Assembly (NCBI RefSeq): GCF_001439845.1
Contig: NZ_JYLO01000003.1
Span: 248,001-312,000, forward strand
Direction: 5' to 3'
Source of the DNA: Pseudomonas lactis
GTDB taxonomy: Bacteria; Pseudomonadota; Gammaproteobacteria; Pseudomonadales; Pseudomonadaceae
DNA: 64,000 nt
Numbering within the stretch: the first letter of the stretch is position 1; every line of letters begins with the position of its first letter. Below, in pieces: positions 55,872 to 64,000 of the stretch. A program made the translations under genes and the position numbers. The notes beneath the pieces were generated by a model. It had not been told where the DNA came from. It was given only the letters and a program-made list of their open reading frames with translations, and made no database searches.

Positions 55872-56993
55872 ATGAATAACCTTGGGCAAGATCAGGGTCA
55901 CCTCATCGAAGAGCAGGTGCGAACCGACCGTTTGCACCAGCTGTTTCGTCAATCATTCTCGGCGATCTTCGGCAGCTACCTGGGCGCCGTCATGCTCTGC
56001 TGGCTGTGCTGGGATCGGTTCGATCATCAGGTCATCCTGGTGTGGTTGGTACTGTTGGCGGGCTCGTCATTGGTGCGCCTGCATCTGTTCGTGCAATGGT
56101 TTCGCTGCCCTGACGCGGCGCGCACGCCCGCCCGTTGGGAACGCCGCTACTGGGTCACGCTGATGCTGTCGGCGGGTATCTGGGGCGGCGGGGCGCTGGC
56201 GGTGATGCCGGTCGATGACCGCTTATCCCAGGTGCTGGTGATGCTGTTTACCGTGGGCATGTCGGTCAGCGCGGTGTCCTGTTATTCAGCCTATCGCTAC
56301 ATGACGCTGGGCTCGATGGCGCTGGTGTTGCTTCCCTGTACGGTATGGATGCTGTTTCAGCCTTCGCCGATGCAGGTCGGCGTGGCGTTGGCGGTGCTGG
56401 TGTTTGCTTCGTTTGTGGCCGGTGCCACGCGCAAACTCTCCGATGCCCTGGAAAAAGCCTTTCGCCTGACGAGGCAAATGGAACGCGCTCATCATATTTC
56501 CACCCGCGCCGCTCAGACCGATGAACTGACCGGGCTGATGAACCGTCGGGCGTTCTACGAACAGGCTCAGTTGCTGTATGCCCAGTGCCTTCGCGAGCAG
56601 CAACCGCTGTGTGCGTTGATGATGGACATGGACCACTTCAAAGCCATCAATGACACCTACGGCCACCAAGCCGGTGACCAGGTGTTGCGCCAGATTGGCG
56701 CGGTGATCAGCGCATCCTTTCGCCAGACCGATATCTACGGTCGCCTGGGAGGCGAGGAGTTTGCGGTGTTGCTGCCCAATACCTCATTGGAGACCGCACG
56801 CAGCATTGCCGAGCAGTTGCTCCAGACGATTTATCACTTGCCCGCCGACCCGGTACAAGGGGTGAGCGCAAGCTTGGGCGTGGCATCGACCCACGCTCAG
56901 CCTCTGGATTTGAACGGCTTGATGAACAGCGCCGACAAGGCCCTGTACCAGGCCAAGGCATCGGGCCGCAATCAGGTGGCGGTTGTCGACTGA
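55872..56993 (+). CDS. Membrane GGDEF diguanylate cyclase
   Basis: Inner-membrane protein of 373 aa with six N-terminal helices in the first 190 residues (from FSAIFGSYLGAVMLCWLCW), then a short linker and a GGDEF domain at about 210-370 with TDELTGLMNRRAF, MDMDHFKAINDTYGHQAGD and the catalytic RLGGEEF. It should make c-di-GMP. No I-site RxxD is evident. ATG 55872 is preferred over 55833. The gene starts 82 bases after glgB, so it may be co-expressed, and it overlaps the convergent kinase gene by 22 bases. Confidence 0.88.
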   Translation: MNNLGQDQGHLIEEQVRTDRLHQLFRQSFSAIFGSYLGAVMLCWLCWDRFDHQVILVWLVLLAGSSLVRLHLFVQWFRCPDAARTPARWERRYWVTLMLSAGIWGGGALAVMPVDDRLSQVLVMLFTVGMSVSAVSCYSAYRYMTLGSMALVLLPCTVWMLFQPSPMQVGVALAVLVFASFVAGATRKLSDALEKAFRLTRQMERAHHISTRAAQTDELTGLMNRRAFYEQAQLLYAQCLREQQPLCALMMDMDHFKAINDTYGHQAGDQVLRQIGAVISASFRQTDIYGRLGGEEFAVLLPNTSLETARSIAEQLLQTIYHLPADPVQGVSASLGVASTHAQPLDLNGLMNSADKALYQAKASGRNQVAVVD

Positions 56994-59185
56994 TCCTTGC
57001 TCATCGCCTTTGCCAGCACTCGCGCAACCTGGTCGGCGGAGTAGGGCTTGGCGAGGAACTCAAAGCCTTCATAGCCGCTGTCCGCCAGTTCCTCGCTGTA
57101 GCCGGAGACGAGTACCACGGGCAGGTCCGGGCGGCGCTGGCGCAGTAGCTTGGCCATGGCCACGCCGGTCATGCCGGGCATCACCACGTCGGAGAAAATC
57201 GCATCGAACCCCTGGACGTCTGTGCCGGCGAGGTTCAGCGCCTGTTCGGCATTGGTCGCCCACGTGGTCTGGTAACCCAGGTCCTTGAGGATCTGGCTGG
57301 CGAAGCGTCCTACCTCAAGGTTGTCCTCGACGATCAGCACGTGCTGATGAGCAGCCTCTTGCGGCGCTGGCAAGTCTGTATGCGGGTCTTGATCCGGCGC
57401 CGCTTCGCCTTCGACCTGCGGCAGGTACAAGGTAAACACCGTACCCTGGCCAAGGGTGCTGGCCACATCGATATTGCCGCCTGACTGCTTGGCAAAGCCG
57501 AATACCTGCGACAGGCCAAGGCCCGTGCCTTTGCCCACGGCCTTGGTGGTGAAGAACGGCTCGAAGATGCGTTCGAAGGTATCGCTGGGAATCCCGGTGC
57601 CGGTATCGGCCAGAGAAATGGCGATGTAGGGCATGCACGACTCGGCATCCCCGCGAATACGTGGCAGCGTTTGCTCGCTGGCGACTTTGAGGGTCAGGGT
57701 ACCCTGGCCGTCCATCGCATCGCGGGCGTTGAGGGCGATGTTGATCAGCGCGGTTTCGAACTGGCTTGGGTCGATGCGTGCATAGCAGGGCCGATCGGGC
57801 AATTGCACCTGCACATGAATGCGTGCGCCGGTGACGCTTTCGAGCATCTCGCCGATGTTCTGCACGCGCTGGCCGACATCGAACACCTGCGGGTTCAATG
57901 GTTGGCGACGGGCAAAAGCGAGCAGTTGGCTGGTGAGCTTGCTGGCCCGCTCCACCGTGTCGGATACCGCGCACATATAACGTTGCCGACGCTCTTCGGA
58001 CAGGCCCGGTTGGCGCAGGAAATCCACGGATGAGCGGATAATGGTCAGCAGGTTATTGAAGTCATGGGCGACGCCACCGGTCAGTTGGCCGATGGCCTCA
58101 AGTTTTTGTGACTGGCGCAGTGCAGCTTCGGCTTCGGCCAGCGCACGGGTACGCTCATTCACGCGCTGCTCCAGGCTGGCATTGAGTTCCGCATAGGCGG
58201 CCAGGCCCTTACGCACGGCGGCGTCGGCACGCACGCGCTCGATATGCGCCCATGAACGTTCGGTGACTTCGCCCAACAGCGCGATGTCGTAGGACGACCA
58301 AAAACGCGGCACTTTGTCGTGTACGGCCATCAGTGCGGTGAGCCGCCCGTCTTTGATCAAGGGCATGCAAATGGTGGCCGTCACACCGAGTGCCTGGAAG
58401 CTCGCGGCGTCATGGGGCGGCAGCTCGATCAGATTATTGCGTATCACCAGTGGCTCGCCGGCACGCAGGCAGTTGACCGCGCATTCGCCAAACGCCGCCA
58501 GGCTGTAATGGCCGATGATGCTCGGCGAGCCTTGCGCCGACCAGTCGCCTCGAATGGTAAAGCCATCTTCATCCTCGTCCATGTCGGCGTAGGCACAGAT
58601 GGACACCTGCAGATGTTCGGCCAGCAGGCGAGTCGTAGACGTCAGGATGGTTTCGGCGTCGGTAGCGTTGGTCACGCTATTGCTAATGGCGTCCAGCACT
58701 TCAAGACGACGGGCGAGGAACACCGTGGCAGTGGTTTCGGTCACCGTGTCGAGCAAACCGACCACTACACCTTGGGCATTGCGAATCGGGCTGTAGCAGA
58801 AGGTGAAATAGGCTTGTTCCGGCGCTTCGTTGCGTTGGATCAACAGCGGGAAGTTTTCGATATAGGTGGCGTGCCCATCGAACGCGGCGTCGGCGATAGG
58901 GCTGATATCGTCCCACACCTCGTGCCAGATCTCGTTGAACGGGCGGCCCAAGGCGTCGGGTTTGCTACCCAGGATCGGCGTGAACGCGTCGTTGTAGAGG
59001 GTAATCAACTGAGGCCCCCAGACGATGGCCTGGGGGAAACTCGACGCGAAGCACAGCGCAACGGTTGTCTTCAACACATCGGGCCAGTGTTCAAGTGGCC
59101 CCAGGGGCGTATTGGCCCAATCATGCTGACGAACCCGCTCTGCCATTTCGCTGCTGCCTTGCAGCCAATTCATCATTGGGTTCAC
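56972..59185 (-). CDS. Hybrid sensor histidine kinase (PAS-GAF-HisKA-REC)
   Basis: Soluble hybrid kinase of 737 aa with no membrane helix. Domains: PAS-like (about 25-150), GAF (about 165-320), coiled coil (about 325-362), HisKA with His374 in [14 protein letters not shown], HATPase_c (about 475-595; [40 protein letters not shown]) and a C-terminal receiver (about 612-730) with the phospho-acceptor Asp in [11 protein letters not shown] and Lys in FLAKPYS. The HDFNN class is common in photo- and stress-sensing kinases. No dedicated response-regulator gene is adjacent. Confidence 0.9.
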   Translation of the reverse strand: MNPMMNWLQGSSEMAERVRQHDWANTPLGPLEHWPDVLKTTVALCFASSFPQAIVWGPQLITLYNDAFTPILGSKPDALGRPFNEIWHEVWDDISPIADAAFDGHATYIENFPLLIQRNEAPEQAYFTFCYSPIRNAQGVVVGLLDTVTETTATVFLARRLEVLDAISNSVTNATDAETILTSTTRLLAEHLQVSICAYADMDEDEDGFTIRGDWSAQGSPSIIGHYSLAAFGECAVNCLRAGEPLVIRNNLIELPPHDAASFQALGVTATICMPLIKDGRLTALMAVHDKVPRFWSSYDIALLGEVTERSWAHIERVRADAAVRKGLAAYAELNASLEQRVNERTRALAEAEAALRQSQKLEAIGQLTGGVAHDFNNLLTIIRSSVDFLRQPGLSEERRQRYMCAVSDTVERASKLTSQLLAFARRQPLNPQVFDVGQRVQNIGEMLESVTGARIHVQVQLPDRPCYARIDPSQFETALINIALNARDAMDGQGTLTLKVASEQTLPRIRGDAESCMPYIAISLADTGTGIPSDTFERIFEPFFTTKAVGKGTGLGLSQVFGFAKQSGGNIDVASTLGQGTVFTLYLPQVEGEAAPDQDPHTDLPAPQEAAHQHVLIVEDNLEVGRFASQILKDLGYQTTWATNAEQALNLAGTDVQGFDAIFSDVVMPGMTGVAMAKLLRQRRPDLPVVLVSGYSEELADSGYEGFEFLAKPYSADQVARVLAKAMSKDQSTTAT

Positions 59186-59349
59186 ACCTTGCTTGCCACG
59201 TATTGTTTAGCTTTGAAGAGCCCGACCGACTAGCAACAGACCGGAATGACCGCATTCAGTTCAGCGCGATTATCTCCCTGATAGCACTTTGATTTCATTG
59301 TCTATTTGCACGCCGTCATTGTTGGCCGGGTTGGGCCGGCGCCCAACCT
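59186..59349. terminator. Intergenic region with hairpin terminator of the CAP gene
   Basis: A perfect 8-bp stem GGTTGGGC / GCCCAACC (59329-59348) sits directly after the CAP-gene stop on the minus strand. The remaining bases should carry the promoter of the hybrid kinase. Confidence 0.55.
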
Positions 59350-60201
59350 TCATTGCGTACCGAATAACCCCGTCCAATAGATGCCCGCGTCACTCTTGGG
59401 GTCCATCGCGTAGGCGGCACCCAAGTCGCGAAATTGCGGGTTCATCAGGGTGGCGCAGTGGCCGGGGCTGGCGAGCCAACCGTCGACGACCTTGCGCGGC
59501 GTGTCGAGGCCGGCGGCGATGGTTTCGCCGATGTTCTTCGCGATATACCCGGCCAGTTCGGCGCGGTCACCGGGCGTACGCCCGTCGTGGTCCAGGTGGT
59601 CGAAGAAGTTGCCGTTGGCCATGTTGCGCGTGTGGCTGTTGGCCGCGCTGGCCAGCGTGTCGTTCCACGACAGCGGTGTGGTCGCGGTGAACGCCTGGGT
59701 GCCGCACTGGCGTGGCTCGGCACGCGCGGTGTTGATCAAGTCGAGCAGTTTTCTGCCTTCGGTTTGCCAATCGCCCAGGCCACTGGTAACCAGCGGGCGA
59801 GCCAGCACGATGCGCCAGTCCTGGCCGCTGTTGCTGACGCCGATATCGACAAATTGCGGATCGAGCACTACGCGGCAGAAGCTCTCGCGTACCGCTTTCA
59901 TCGCGGCCTCGGCATCTTTGGGCCCGGACAGGCTGATAGCCTGCACATTCACCATGGGGTACGCAGCGCGCGCCAGCGACTGCTGCAAATCGCCGACATT
60001 GGACGCCGGCAATACCAGCCGTGTGTCGCTGGTCAGCGGCGGCAGCTCCTGGGAACCCTGGTCACCGCAGCGTTGCACCTGGCTGCGGTATTGGTTGATC
60101 TGTTGGACTAACTGACTTTCTTCATTCGCCATCGCGCTGGCGCAGAACACCGTAGTGGCGGCCAGCGTCGTAAGACCCATCATCAATGACAGAACGCGCA
60201 T
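59350..60201 (-). CDS. Secreted CAP-domain (SCP/PR-1-like) protein
   Basis: Exported protein of 283 aa with signal peptide MRVLSLMMGLTTLAATTVFC and cleavage near ASAMANEE. The N-terminal half (about 25-150) is not recognised. The C-terminal CAP domain (about 155-283) has the paired motifs SHTRNMANGNFFDH, NIGETI and SPGHCATLMNPQFRDLGAAYA, with the usual His/Glu/His cluster. CAP proteins are secreted and bind lipids or glycans; some are proteases. The start at 60201 follows AAGGGTAACG; the longer frame to 60330 lacks a signal peptide. Confidence 0.85.
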   Translation of the reverse strand: MRVLSLMMGLTTLAATTVFCASAMANEESQLVQQINQYRSQVQRCGDQGSQELPPLTSDTRLVLPASNVGDLQQSLARAAYPMVNVQAISLSGPKDAEAAMKAVRESFCRVVLDPQFVDIGVSNSGQDWRIVLARPLVTSGLGDWQTEGRKLLDLINTARAEPRQCGTQAFTATTPLSWNDTLASAANSHTRNMANGNFFDHLDHDGRTPGDRAELAGYIAKNIGETIAAGLDTPRKVVDGWLASPGHCATLMNPQFRDLGAAYAMDPKSDAGIYWTGLFGTQ

Positions 60202-60283
60202 GGACGTTACCCTTGAGCTTGAAAGTGCCCATGATGCGCGATCCAGGTGCATCCATGCACCCGTTGGTCCGAACTTTTTTTGC

Positions 60284-61609
60284 TCAGTTCTTGAATGTCG
60301 AGTGTTTCGCGCCCTGATCGCAGAGGGCAAACACCACCACCAACAACGCAGAAATCGCGAGGATCACCACCACGCCATCGGTGGAGTGGGTGGCCGAGGC
60401 CGCTACCATCGACAGCGCGCCCAGCGGTGCCAGGCCACCGGCAATGGCGGTGCCGATCTCCCGCCCGGTGCCAAAGCCCGATGAGCGCGTTTGCGTCGGG
60501 AACTGCCGGCTCAGGAACGAACCCTGGGGGGCGAACATCATCGGCGCGAGGATTCCGGTGCCCACCCCGATGGCGAGGTAAATCATCAGGCTTTCACCAC
60601 TGTTGAGCAGGGCCAGGAACGGGTAGGCGAACAACAGCGAGCATAGCCCGCCGAGCATCAACACGGTCTTGCTGCTCCACTTGTCACACAGCCAGCCGAA
60701 GCAGGGCACGGCGACGATGGCCACCAGGCTGGCGATGGTCACCGACAGCGAGGTGACATGCACGTCCACGCCTTTGAATTGGGTCAGGTACGCCAGGGAG
60801 AAGGTCTTGAAGATGTAGCTCAGGGCGTTGTAGCCAATCGCGACAAAAAACACCACGGCGAGGCCCTTGAGGTCGTTCTTGAACAAGGCTTTGAGGGGCG
60901 ATGGCTTGGCCTTGGCTTTTTCCTTGCTCAGCTCCTCGAACTGCGGGGTTTCCGGAATGCTGTTGCGCACCCACAGGCCGACGCCCACCAGCACGATGCT
61001 GCAGATAAACGGAATACGCCAGCCGCCGGCCAGCAGGAACTCGTTGCCGTTGATGGTCAGCAGGTAGATGGTCAGTGAGGACAGCAACAGGCCCAGGTTC
61101 AGTCCCAATGCCGGCCAGGCGCCCTGGCTGCCACGCTTGCCTTGGGAGGCGTGTTCGTAGGAGGTGACCGCCGCCCCCGACAGCTCGGCACCCGCGCCCA
61201 GGCCCTGGATGATGCGGATAAACACCAGCAGGATCGGGGCCCAGATGCCGATGGAGGCGTAGCTGGGGATCAAGCCGATCAAGGTGGTGCACACGCCCAT
61301 CAGGCAGAAGGTCAGCACCAACACTTGCTTGCGCCCGAACTTGTCGCCCAGGTAGCCAAACAGGATGCCGCCGAAGGGGCGGGCGATAAAGCCTATGGCA
61401 AAGGTCGAAAAGGCCATTAGCGTGGCAGTCTTCGGGTCGCTGTTATCGAAGAAGATCTTCGAAAACACAATCGCCGCCATGGTGGCGTACAGGTAAAAGT
61501 CGTACCACTCCAGCATCGAGCCGAAGATGGTGGCGGCGGCGACTTTGCGTAGGCGCTTGCGGGTTTGTTCGGGCGTTTCGGTACCGGGGATGGAGGCGGA
61601 TGCCGACAT
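60284..61609 (-). CDS. MFS transporter, metabolite:H+ symporter family
   Basis: Twelve-helix permease of 441 aa. The start KVAAATIFGSMLEWYDFYLY is typical of the MHS group (ShiA, ProP, KgtP relatives), followed by the MFS signature GYLGDKFGRKQVLV. It lies 56 bases after lhgO on the same strand, so it may import a dicarboxylate such as 2-hydroxyglutarate or 2-oxoglutarate, but the substrate is inferred. All helices appear present. Confidence 0.87.
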   Translation of the reverse strand: MSASASIPGTETPEQTRKRLRKVAAATIFGSMLEWYDFYLYATMAAIVFSKIFFDNSDPKTATLMAFSTFAIGFIARPFGGILFGYLGDKFGRKQVLVLTFCLMGVCTTLIGLIPSYASIGIWAPILLVFIRIIQGLGAGAELSGAAVTSYEHASQGKRGSQGAWPALGLNLGLLLSSLTIYLLTINGNEFLLAGGWRIPFICSIVLVGVGLWVRNSIPETPQFEELSKEKAKAKPSPLKALFKNDLKGLAVVFFVAIGYNALSYIFKTFSLAYLTQFKGVDVHVTSLSVTIASLVAIVAVPCFGWLCDKWSSKTVLMLGGLCSLLFAYPFLALLNSGESLMIYLAIGVGTGILAPMMFAPQGSFLSRQFPTQTRSSGFGTGREIGTAIAGGLAPLGALSMVAASATHSTDGVVVILAISALLVVVFALCDQGAKHSTFKN

Positions 61610-61665
61610 GCTGGATTTCCTTCTGGGTCTTTGTAGTTATTGTTGGGTGAACGGGCGGTGCGGTC

Positions 61666-62859
61666 TTACTGGGGGTGGAACAGGCGGTCGGCGATCATCG
61701 CGCCGATGGGCATGGCTGAGGTGGCGGCCGGCGAGGGCGCATTGCACACATGCAGCATTCGTGAGGTTTGGGCGAACAGAAAGTCGTGCACCAGGCTGCC
61801 GTCACGCATCACCGCCTGGGCACGGATACCGGCCTCGTAGGGCAGCAGGTCATCGAGGGTCAGGGACGGGCAGTACTTGCGGCACTGCTCCAGGTAGCCG
61901 GACTTGAACAACGAGTTCTTCATCTCGGTGGTGCCGGAACCGAGGTTTTGCCACAGGGTTTTCCAGAATCCCGGGAAGCTGGCGTACTGCGCCACGTCGC
62001 GCCAGTTCACCGAAAACTTGCGGTAGTTCTCGCGGCCCAGGCCCAGCACAGCATTGGGGCCGACGGTGACGCTGCCGTCGATCATGCGGGTCAGGTGCAC
62101 GCCGAGGAAGGGCAGCTGCGGGTCGGGAATCGGGTAGATCAGATGGTTGACGATGTTGCTCTTGGCGGAGGGCAGGCGGAAGTATTCGCCACGAAACGGG
62201 ATGATCTGATGGTCGATGCGGATGCCGGCCAGGCGCGCCAGGCGGTCTGACTGCAAGCCGGCGCACACCACCAGGTGGCGGGCCTGCCAGGTCTCGCCCT
62301 CGGTGTTGACGGTGACCGTATCGGTGTCTTCGTGGATGGCGGTGACGGTGCGTTCCAGGCAGATCTGCCCACCGTGGCGACGAATCACCTGGGCCATGGT
62401 CTCGCACACCTGGCGGTAATCGACAATCCCGGTGGCATCGAGAAACAAGCCGCCGAGGCCGACGATGTTCGGTTCACGCTGGCGCAGTTGTTCGGCATTC
62501 AAGCGCTCGACCTGCATGCCATTGAGCTGGGCGCGGGCGTACAGCGCTTCCATGCGTTGCATTTCCAGGGGGCTTGAAGCCACCAGCAGCTTGCCGCACA
62601 CCTCGAATTTGATCCCGTGTTCACGGCAGAACTGCTTGGTGGCTTCGGCGCCGCGCTTGCACAAATCGGCTTTGAGGCTACCGGGCGCGTAGTAGATGCC
62701 GGCATGGATCACGCCGCTGTTGTGGCCGGTCTGGTGCTTGGCCAGCACCGACTCTTTTTCGAGAATCACCAGCGACGCGCCAGGTTGGCGCTTGAGCAGC
62801 TCCATGGCGGTGGCCAGGCCGACGATGCCGCCGCCGATAATGCAAAAGTCATGAATCAT
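61666..62859 (-). CDS. lhgO: L-2-hydroxyglutarate oxidase
   Basis: FAD-dependent, membrane-associated oxidase of 397 aa that converts L-2-hydroxyglutarate to 2-oxoglutarate, passing electrons to the quinone pool. The N-terminal FAD fold is MIHDFCIIGGGIVGLATAMELL; other family segments are KHQTGHNSGVIHAGIYYAPGSLKA, PFRGEYFRL, GVHLTRMIDGSVTVGPNAVL and GIRAQAV. The start at 62859 is preferred because the family begins M-x-D-F-x-I-I-G-G-G; ATG 62883 adds eight residues. A GntR operator lies just upstream, and the regulator gene precedes it on the same strand. Confidence 0.92.
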   Translation of the reverse strand: MIHDFCIIGGGIVGLATAMELLKRQPGASLVILEKESVLAKHQTGHNSGVIHAGIYYAPGSLKADLCKRGAEATKQFCREHGIKFEVCGKLLVASSPLEMQRMEALYARAQLNGMQVERLNAEQLRQREPNIVGLGGLFLDATGIVDYRQVCETMAQVIRRHGGQICLERTVTAIHEDTDTVTVNTEGETWQARHLVVCAGLQSDRLARLAGIRIDHQIIPFRGEYFRLPSAKSNIVNHLIYPIPDPQLPFLGVHLTRMIDGSVTVGPNAVLGLGRENYRKFSVNWRDVAQYASFPGFWKTLWQNLGSGTTEMKNSLFKSGYLEQCRKYCPSLTLDDLLPYEAGIRAQAVMRDGSLVHDFLFAQTSRMLHVCNAPSPAATSAMPIGAMIADRLFHPQ

Positions 62860-62901
62860 TGCAGGGGTACCTAGGCTGTACATTTCAGTCTGCTTATCAG
62901 G

Positions 62902-62912
62902 TTGTCAGACTA
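62902..62912. promoter_or_regulatory. Operator of lhgO for the GntR regulator
   Basis: TTGTCAGACTA, within ATCAGGTTGTCAGAC, matches the site upstream of the regulator gene at 63698-63708. It lies 43 bases before the lhgO start. Confidence 0.72.
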
Positions 62913-62923
62913 ATGTTTTTGTT

Positions 62924-62950
62924 AAAAAAATGGCGTGTCCAAGGACACGC
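62924..62950 (-). terminator. Intrinsic terminator of the GntR regulator gene
   Basis: On the minus strand, stem GCGTGTCC / GGACACGC with a two-base loop (62933-62950), followed by CATTTTTTT. It separates the regulator transcript from lhgO. Confidence 0.88.
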
Positions 62951-62965
62951 TTCACACAGGTTGCA

Positions 62966-63676
62966 TCAGTTCGTGGTCGGCAATTCCAGTTGCAGGCGCT
63001 GCGCTGCGGCACGCAGGTGCGCCTCGGCACTGGCAGCAGCGCGCTGGGCGTCGCCGTCGGCGATGGCCTGGTAGAGCTGTTGATGTTCTTCGGTTGCATC
63101 GGCCGAGCCGGTGGCAAAGCGCGACGCCGAGTTCTCCCACGCGGTTTTACGCGCACTGGCCAACTGGCTCCTGAGGAAGTCATGGAAGGCCACGAAGTAG
63201 TCATTCTTGCTGGCGTCGGCAATGGCGCGGTGGAATTCCACATCGGCCAGGGCTGCGGCTTCAAAGTCGTCGCGGTTGTCCTGCATGGCCTGCAACGCGC
63301 TTTTCATGCGCTGCAGGTCGGCGCTGTCGCGGCGCTGGGCGGCAATCGAAGCGGCCTGGGTTTCGATCCACAGGCGCACTTCGAACATCTGCGCCAGGTC
63401 AGGTCGTCGCCCGTTGGGCTGCGGAAACCGAAACACCGTGCCCGCAGGGGTCTGCGAAATAAACGAACCCAGACCACGGCGAGCGGTGAGCACACCGTCG
63501 GCCTTGAGCTGGGCAATGGCTTCACGCACCACGGAGCGGCTGACGTTGAGCTGTTCGGCCAATTGCTGTTCGGTCGGCAGGCGCGACTCCGGGGCCAGTT
63601 GGCCGGATTCGATTTCTGCGCGAATGGCGCTGACAACCCGCACGACAAGCGAATCGGGGCGCTGGAGCTCAAGCAT
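62966..63676 (-). CDS. lhgR: GntR/FadR-family repressor, LhgR-like
   Basis: DNA-binding regulator of 236 aa. The N-terminal winged helix (about 8-75) has LPTEQQLAEQLNVSRSVVREAIAQLKADGVL. The C-terminal FCD ligand domain (about 90-225) has Asp and His metal/ligand residues in MFEVRLWIETQAA, DVEFHRAIADASKN and HQQLYQAIADGD. Its position and the shared operators fit LhgR of P. putida, which represses lhgO until L-2-hydroxyglutarate is present. The symbol is by context and should be checked. Confidence 0.8.
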   Translation of the reverse strand: MLELQRPDSLVVRVVSAIRAEIESGQLAPESRLPTEQQLAEQLNVSRSVVREAIAQLKADGVLTARRGLGSFISQTPAGTVFRFPQPNGRRPDLAQMFEVRLWIETQAASIAAQRRDSADLQRMKSALQAMQDNRDDFEAAALADVEFHRAIADASKNDYFVAFHDFLRSQLASARKTAWENSASRFATGSADATEEHQQLYQAIADGDAQRAAASAEAHLRAAAQRLQLELPTTN

Positions 63677-63697
63677 GGGAAAACCTTGGTGATCAGG

Positions 63698-63708
63698 TTG
63701 TCAGACAA
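63698..63708. promoter_or_regulatory. Palindromic operator upstream of the GntR gene
   Basis: TTGTC-A-GACAA is a perfect inverted repeat preceded by ATCAGG, 21 bases before the regulator start. Together with the copy at 62902 it implies autoregulation plus control of lhgO. Confidence 0.75.
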
Positions 63709-63714
63709 TAGTCG

Positions 63715-64000
63715 TTACGATTTTAGCTTGTCAATATTTGTCTGCTTCGCGCTGCTCGGCCTTTGCGCACGTTTCCAGGCGATCAGTGCGGCTATCAGCA
63801 GCAAACCTGCTGCCATGGCGAAGGTGGCGTGCAAACCGGCAGCCACCGCCTGGGGCGCGGCGTGGCTGACATCCGGGGTGGCGCGGGCGAACACCGCGCC
63901 GAGGGCCGATGCGCCGAAAATCAGGCCCAGGTTGCGCGACAGATTCAGCAGGCCGGACACCGTGCCTCGGCGTGTCGCCTGTACATCGCTCATCACCGCC
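63715..64000 (-). CDS. MFS transporter, C-terminal part (gene continues past the window)
   Basis: The last 95 or so residues of a membrane transporter; the start lies beyond 64000. The visible part has the DHA2/EmrB-type segment RRGTVSGLLNLSRNLGLIFGASALGAVFA and a last helix LHATFAMAAGLLLIAALIAW, ending in a basic tail. It is probably a drug-efflux permease of the 14-helix class. It lies upstream of the GntR gene on the same strand, with the operator between them. Confidence 0.8.
   Translation of the reverse strand, partial: AVMSDVQATRRGTVSGLLNLSRNLGLIFGASALGAVFARATPDVSHAAPQAVAAGLHATFAMAAGLLLIAALIAWKRAQRPSSAKQTNIDKLKS

Overview
The window is high-GC chromosomal DNA from a Pseudomonas, most likely of the P. 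fluorescens group. The evidence is a complete mannitol/arabitol operon of the P. fluorescens type (mtlE-F-G-K-D-Y-Z with mtlR), a muxABC-opmB efflux operon, Pseudomonas-restricted small families (DUF1652-, DUF3203- and DUF6124-like), and many REP/REPIN repeats of the two types common in this group. No plasmid, phage or transposase genes were seen.

Layout. 0.1-4.9 kb: an RstAB-like two-component system, an ECF sigma/anti-sigma pair with a DUF3455 secreted protein, and a TauE/SafE permease. 4.9-8.3 kb: a dispersed repeat, an sfnG-type sulfone monooxygenase behind a sigma-54 promoter, and a ParD-like antitoxin coupled to a methionine aminopeptidase. 8.3-10.9 kb: an autotransporter. 11-19.5 kb (minus strand): the mtl operon, with REPINs after mtlE and after mtlD. 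19.66-20.14 kb: an array of 127-bp repeats. 20.1-25.0 kb: an accessory island. 25.0-29.3 kb: an orphan gene, mtlR, a glycosyltransferase, another orphan gene and tpx. 29.5-38.5 kb: muxABC-opmB, with overlapping ATGA junctions throughout. 38.9-47.8 kb: an MHYT-GGDEF-EAL protein, an SDR, a MocR-type regulator, a stand-alone ccoG, MgtC/SapB, and a protein with a serralysin-like C-terminus. 48.0-55.8 kb: the glgE, treS-maltokinase and glgB trehalose-to-glucan cluster. 55.9-64 kb: a GGDEF protein, a hybrid kinase, a CAP-domain protein, an MHS transporter, L-2-hydroxyglutarate oxidase with its GntR regulator, and the end of an MFS gene.

The most interesting part is the island between mtlR and mtlE. 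Two overlapping genes encode a PAAR protein and a PAAR/S-type-pyocin protein with a C-terminal toxin-like domain carrying D-H, H and GGRN motifs. They are followed by four related immunity-like genes, one of them broken by a one-base frameshift. The spacers between these genes keep duplicated segments, so the array grew by tandem duplication. It reads as an orphan contact-dependent effector locus with an immunity bank.

Other unusual points: a REPIN lies in frame inside the opmB lipoprotein signal peptide; another REPIN supplies the last codons of sfnG and the stop codon of map; a 17-bp perfect palindrome sits just upstream of the ParD-like gene; and matching TTGTCAGAC operators precede both lhgO and its GntR regulator. 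Functions are assigned from reading translations and motifs; no database search was run.
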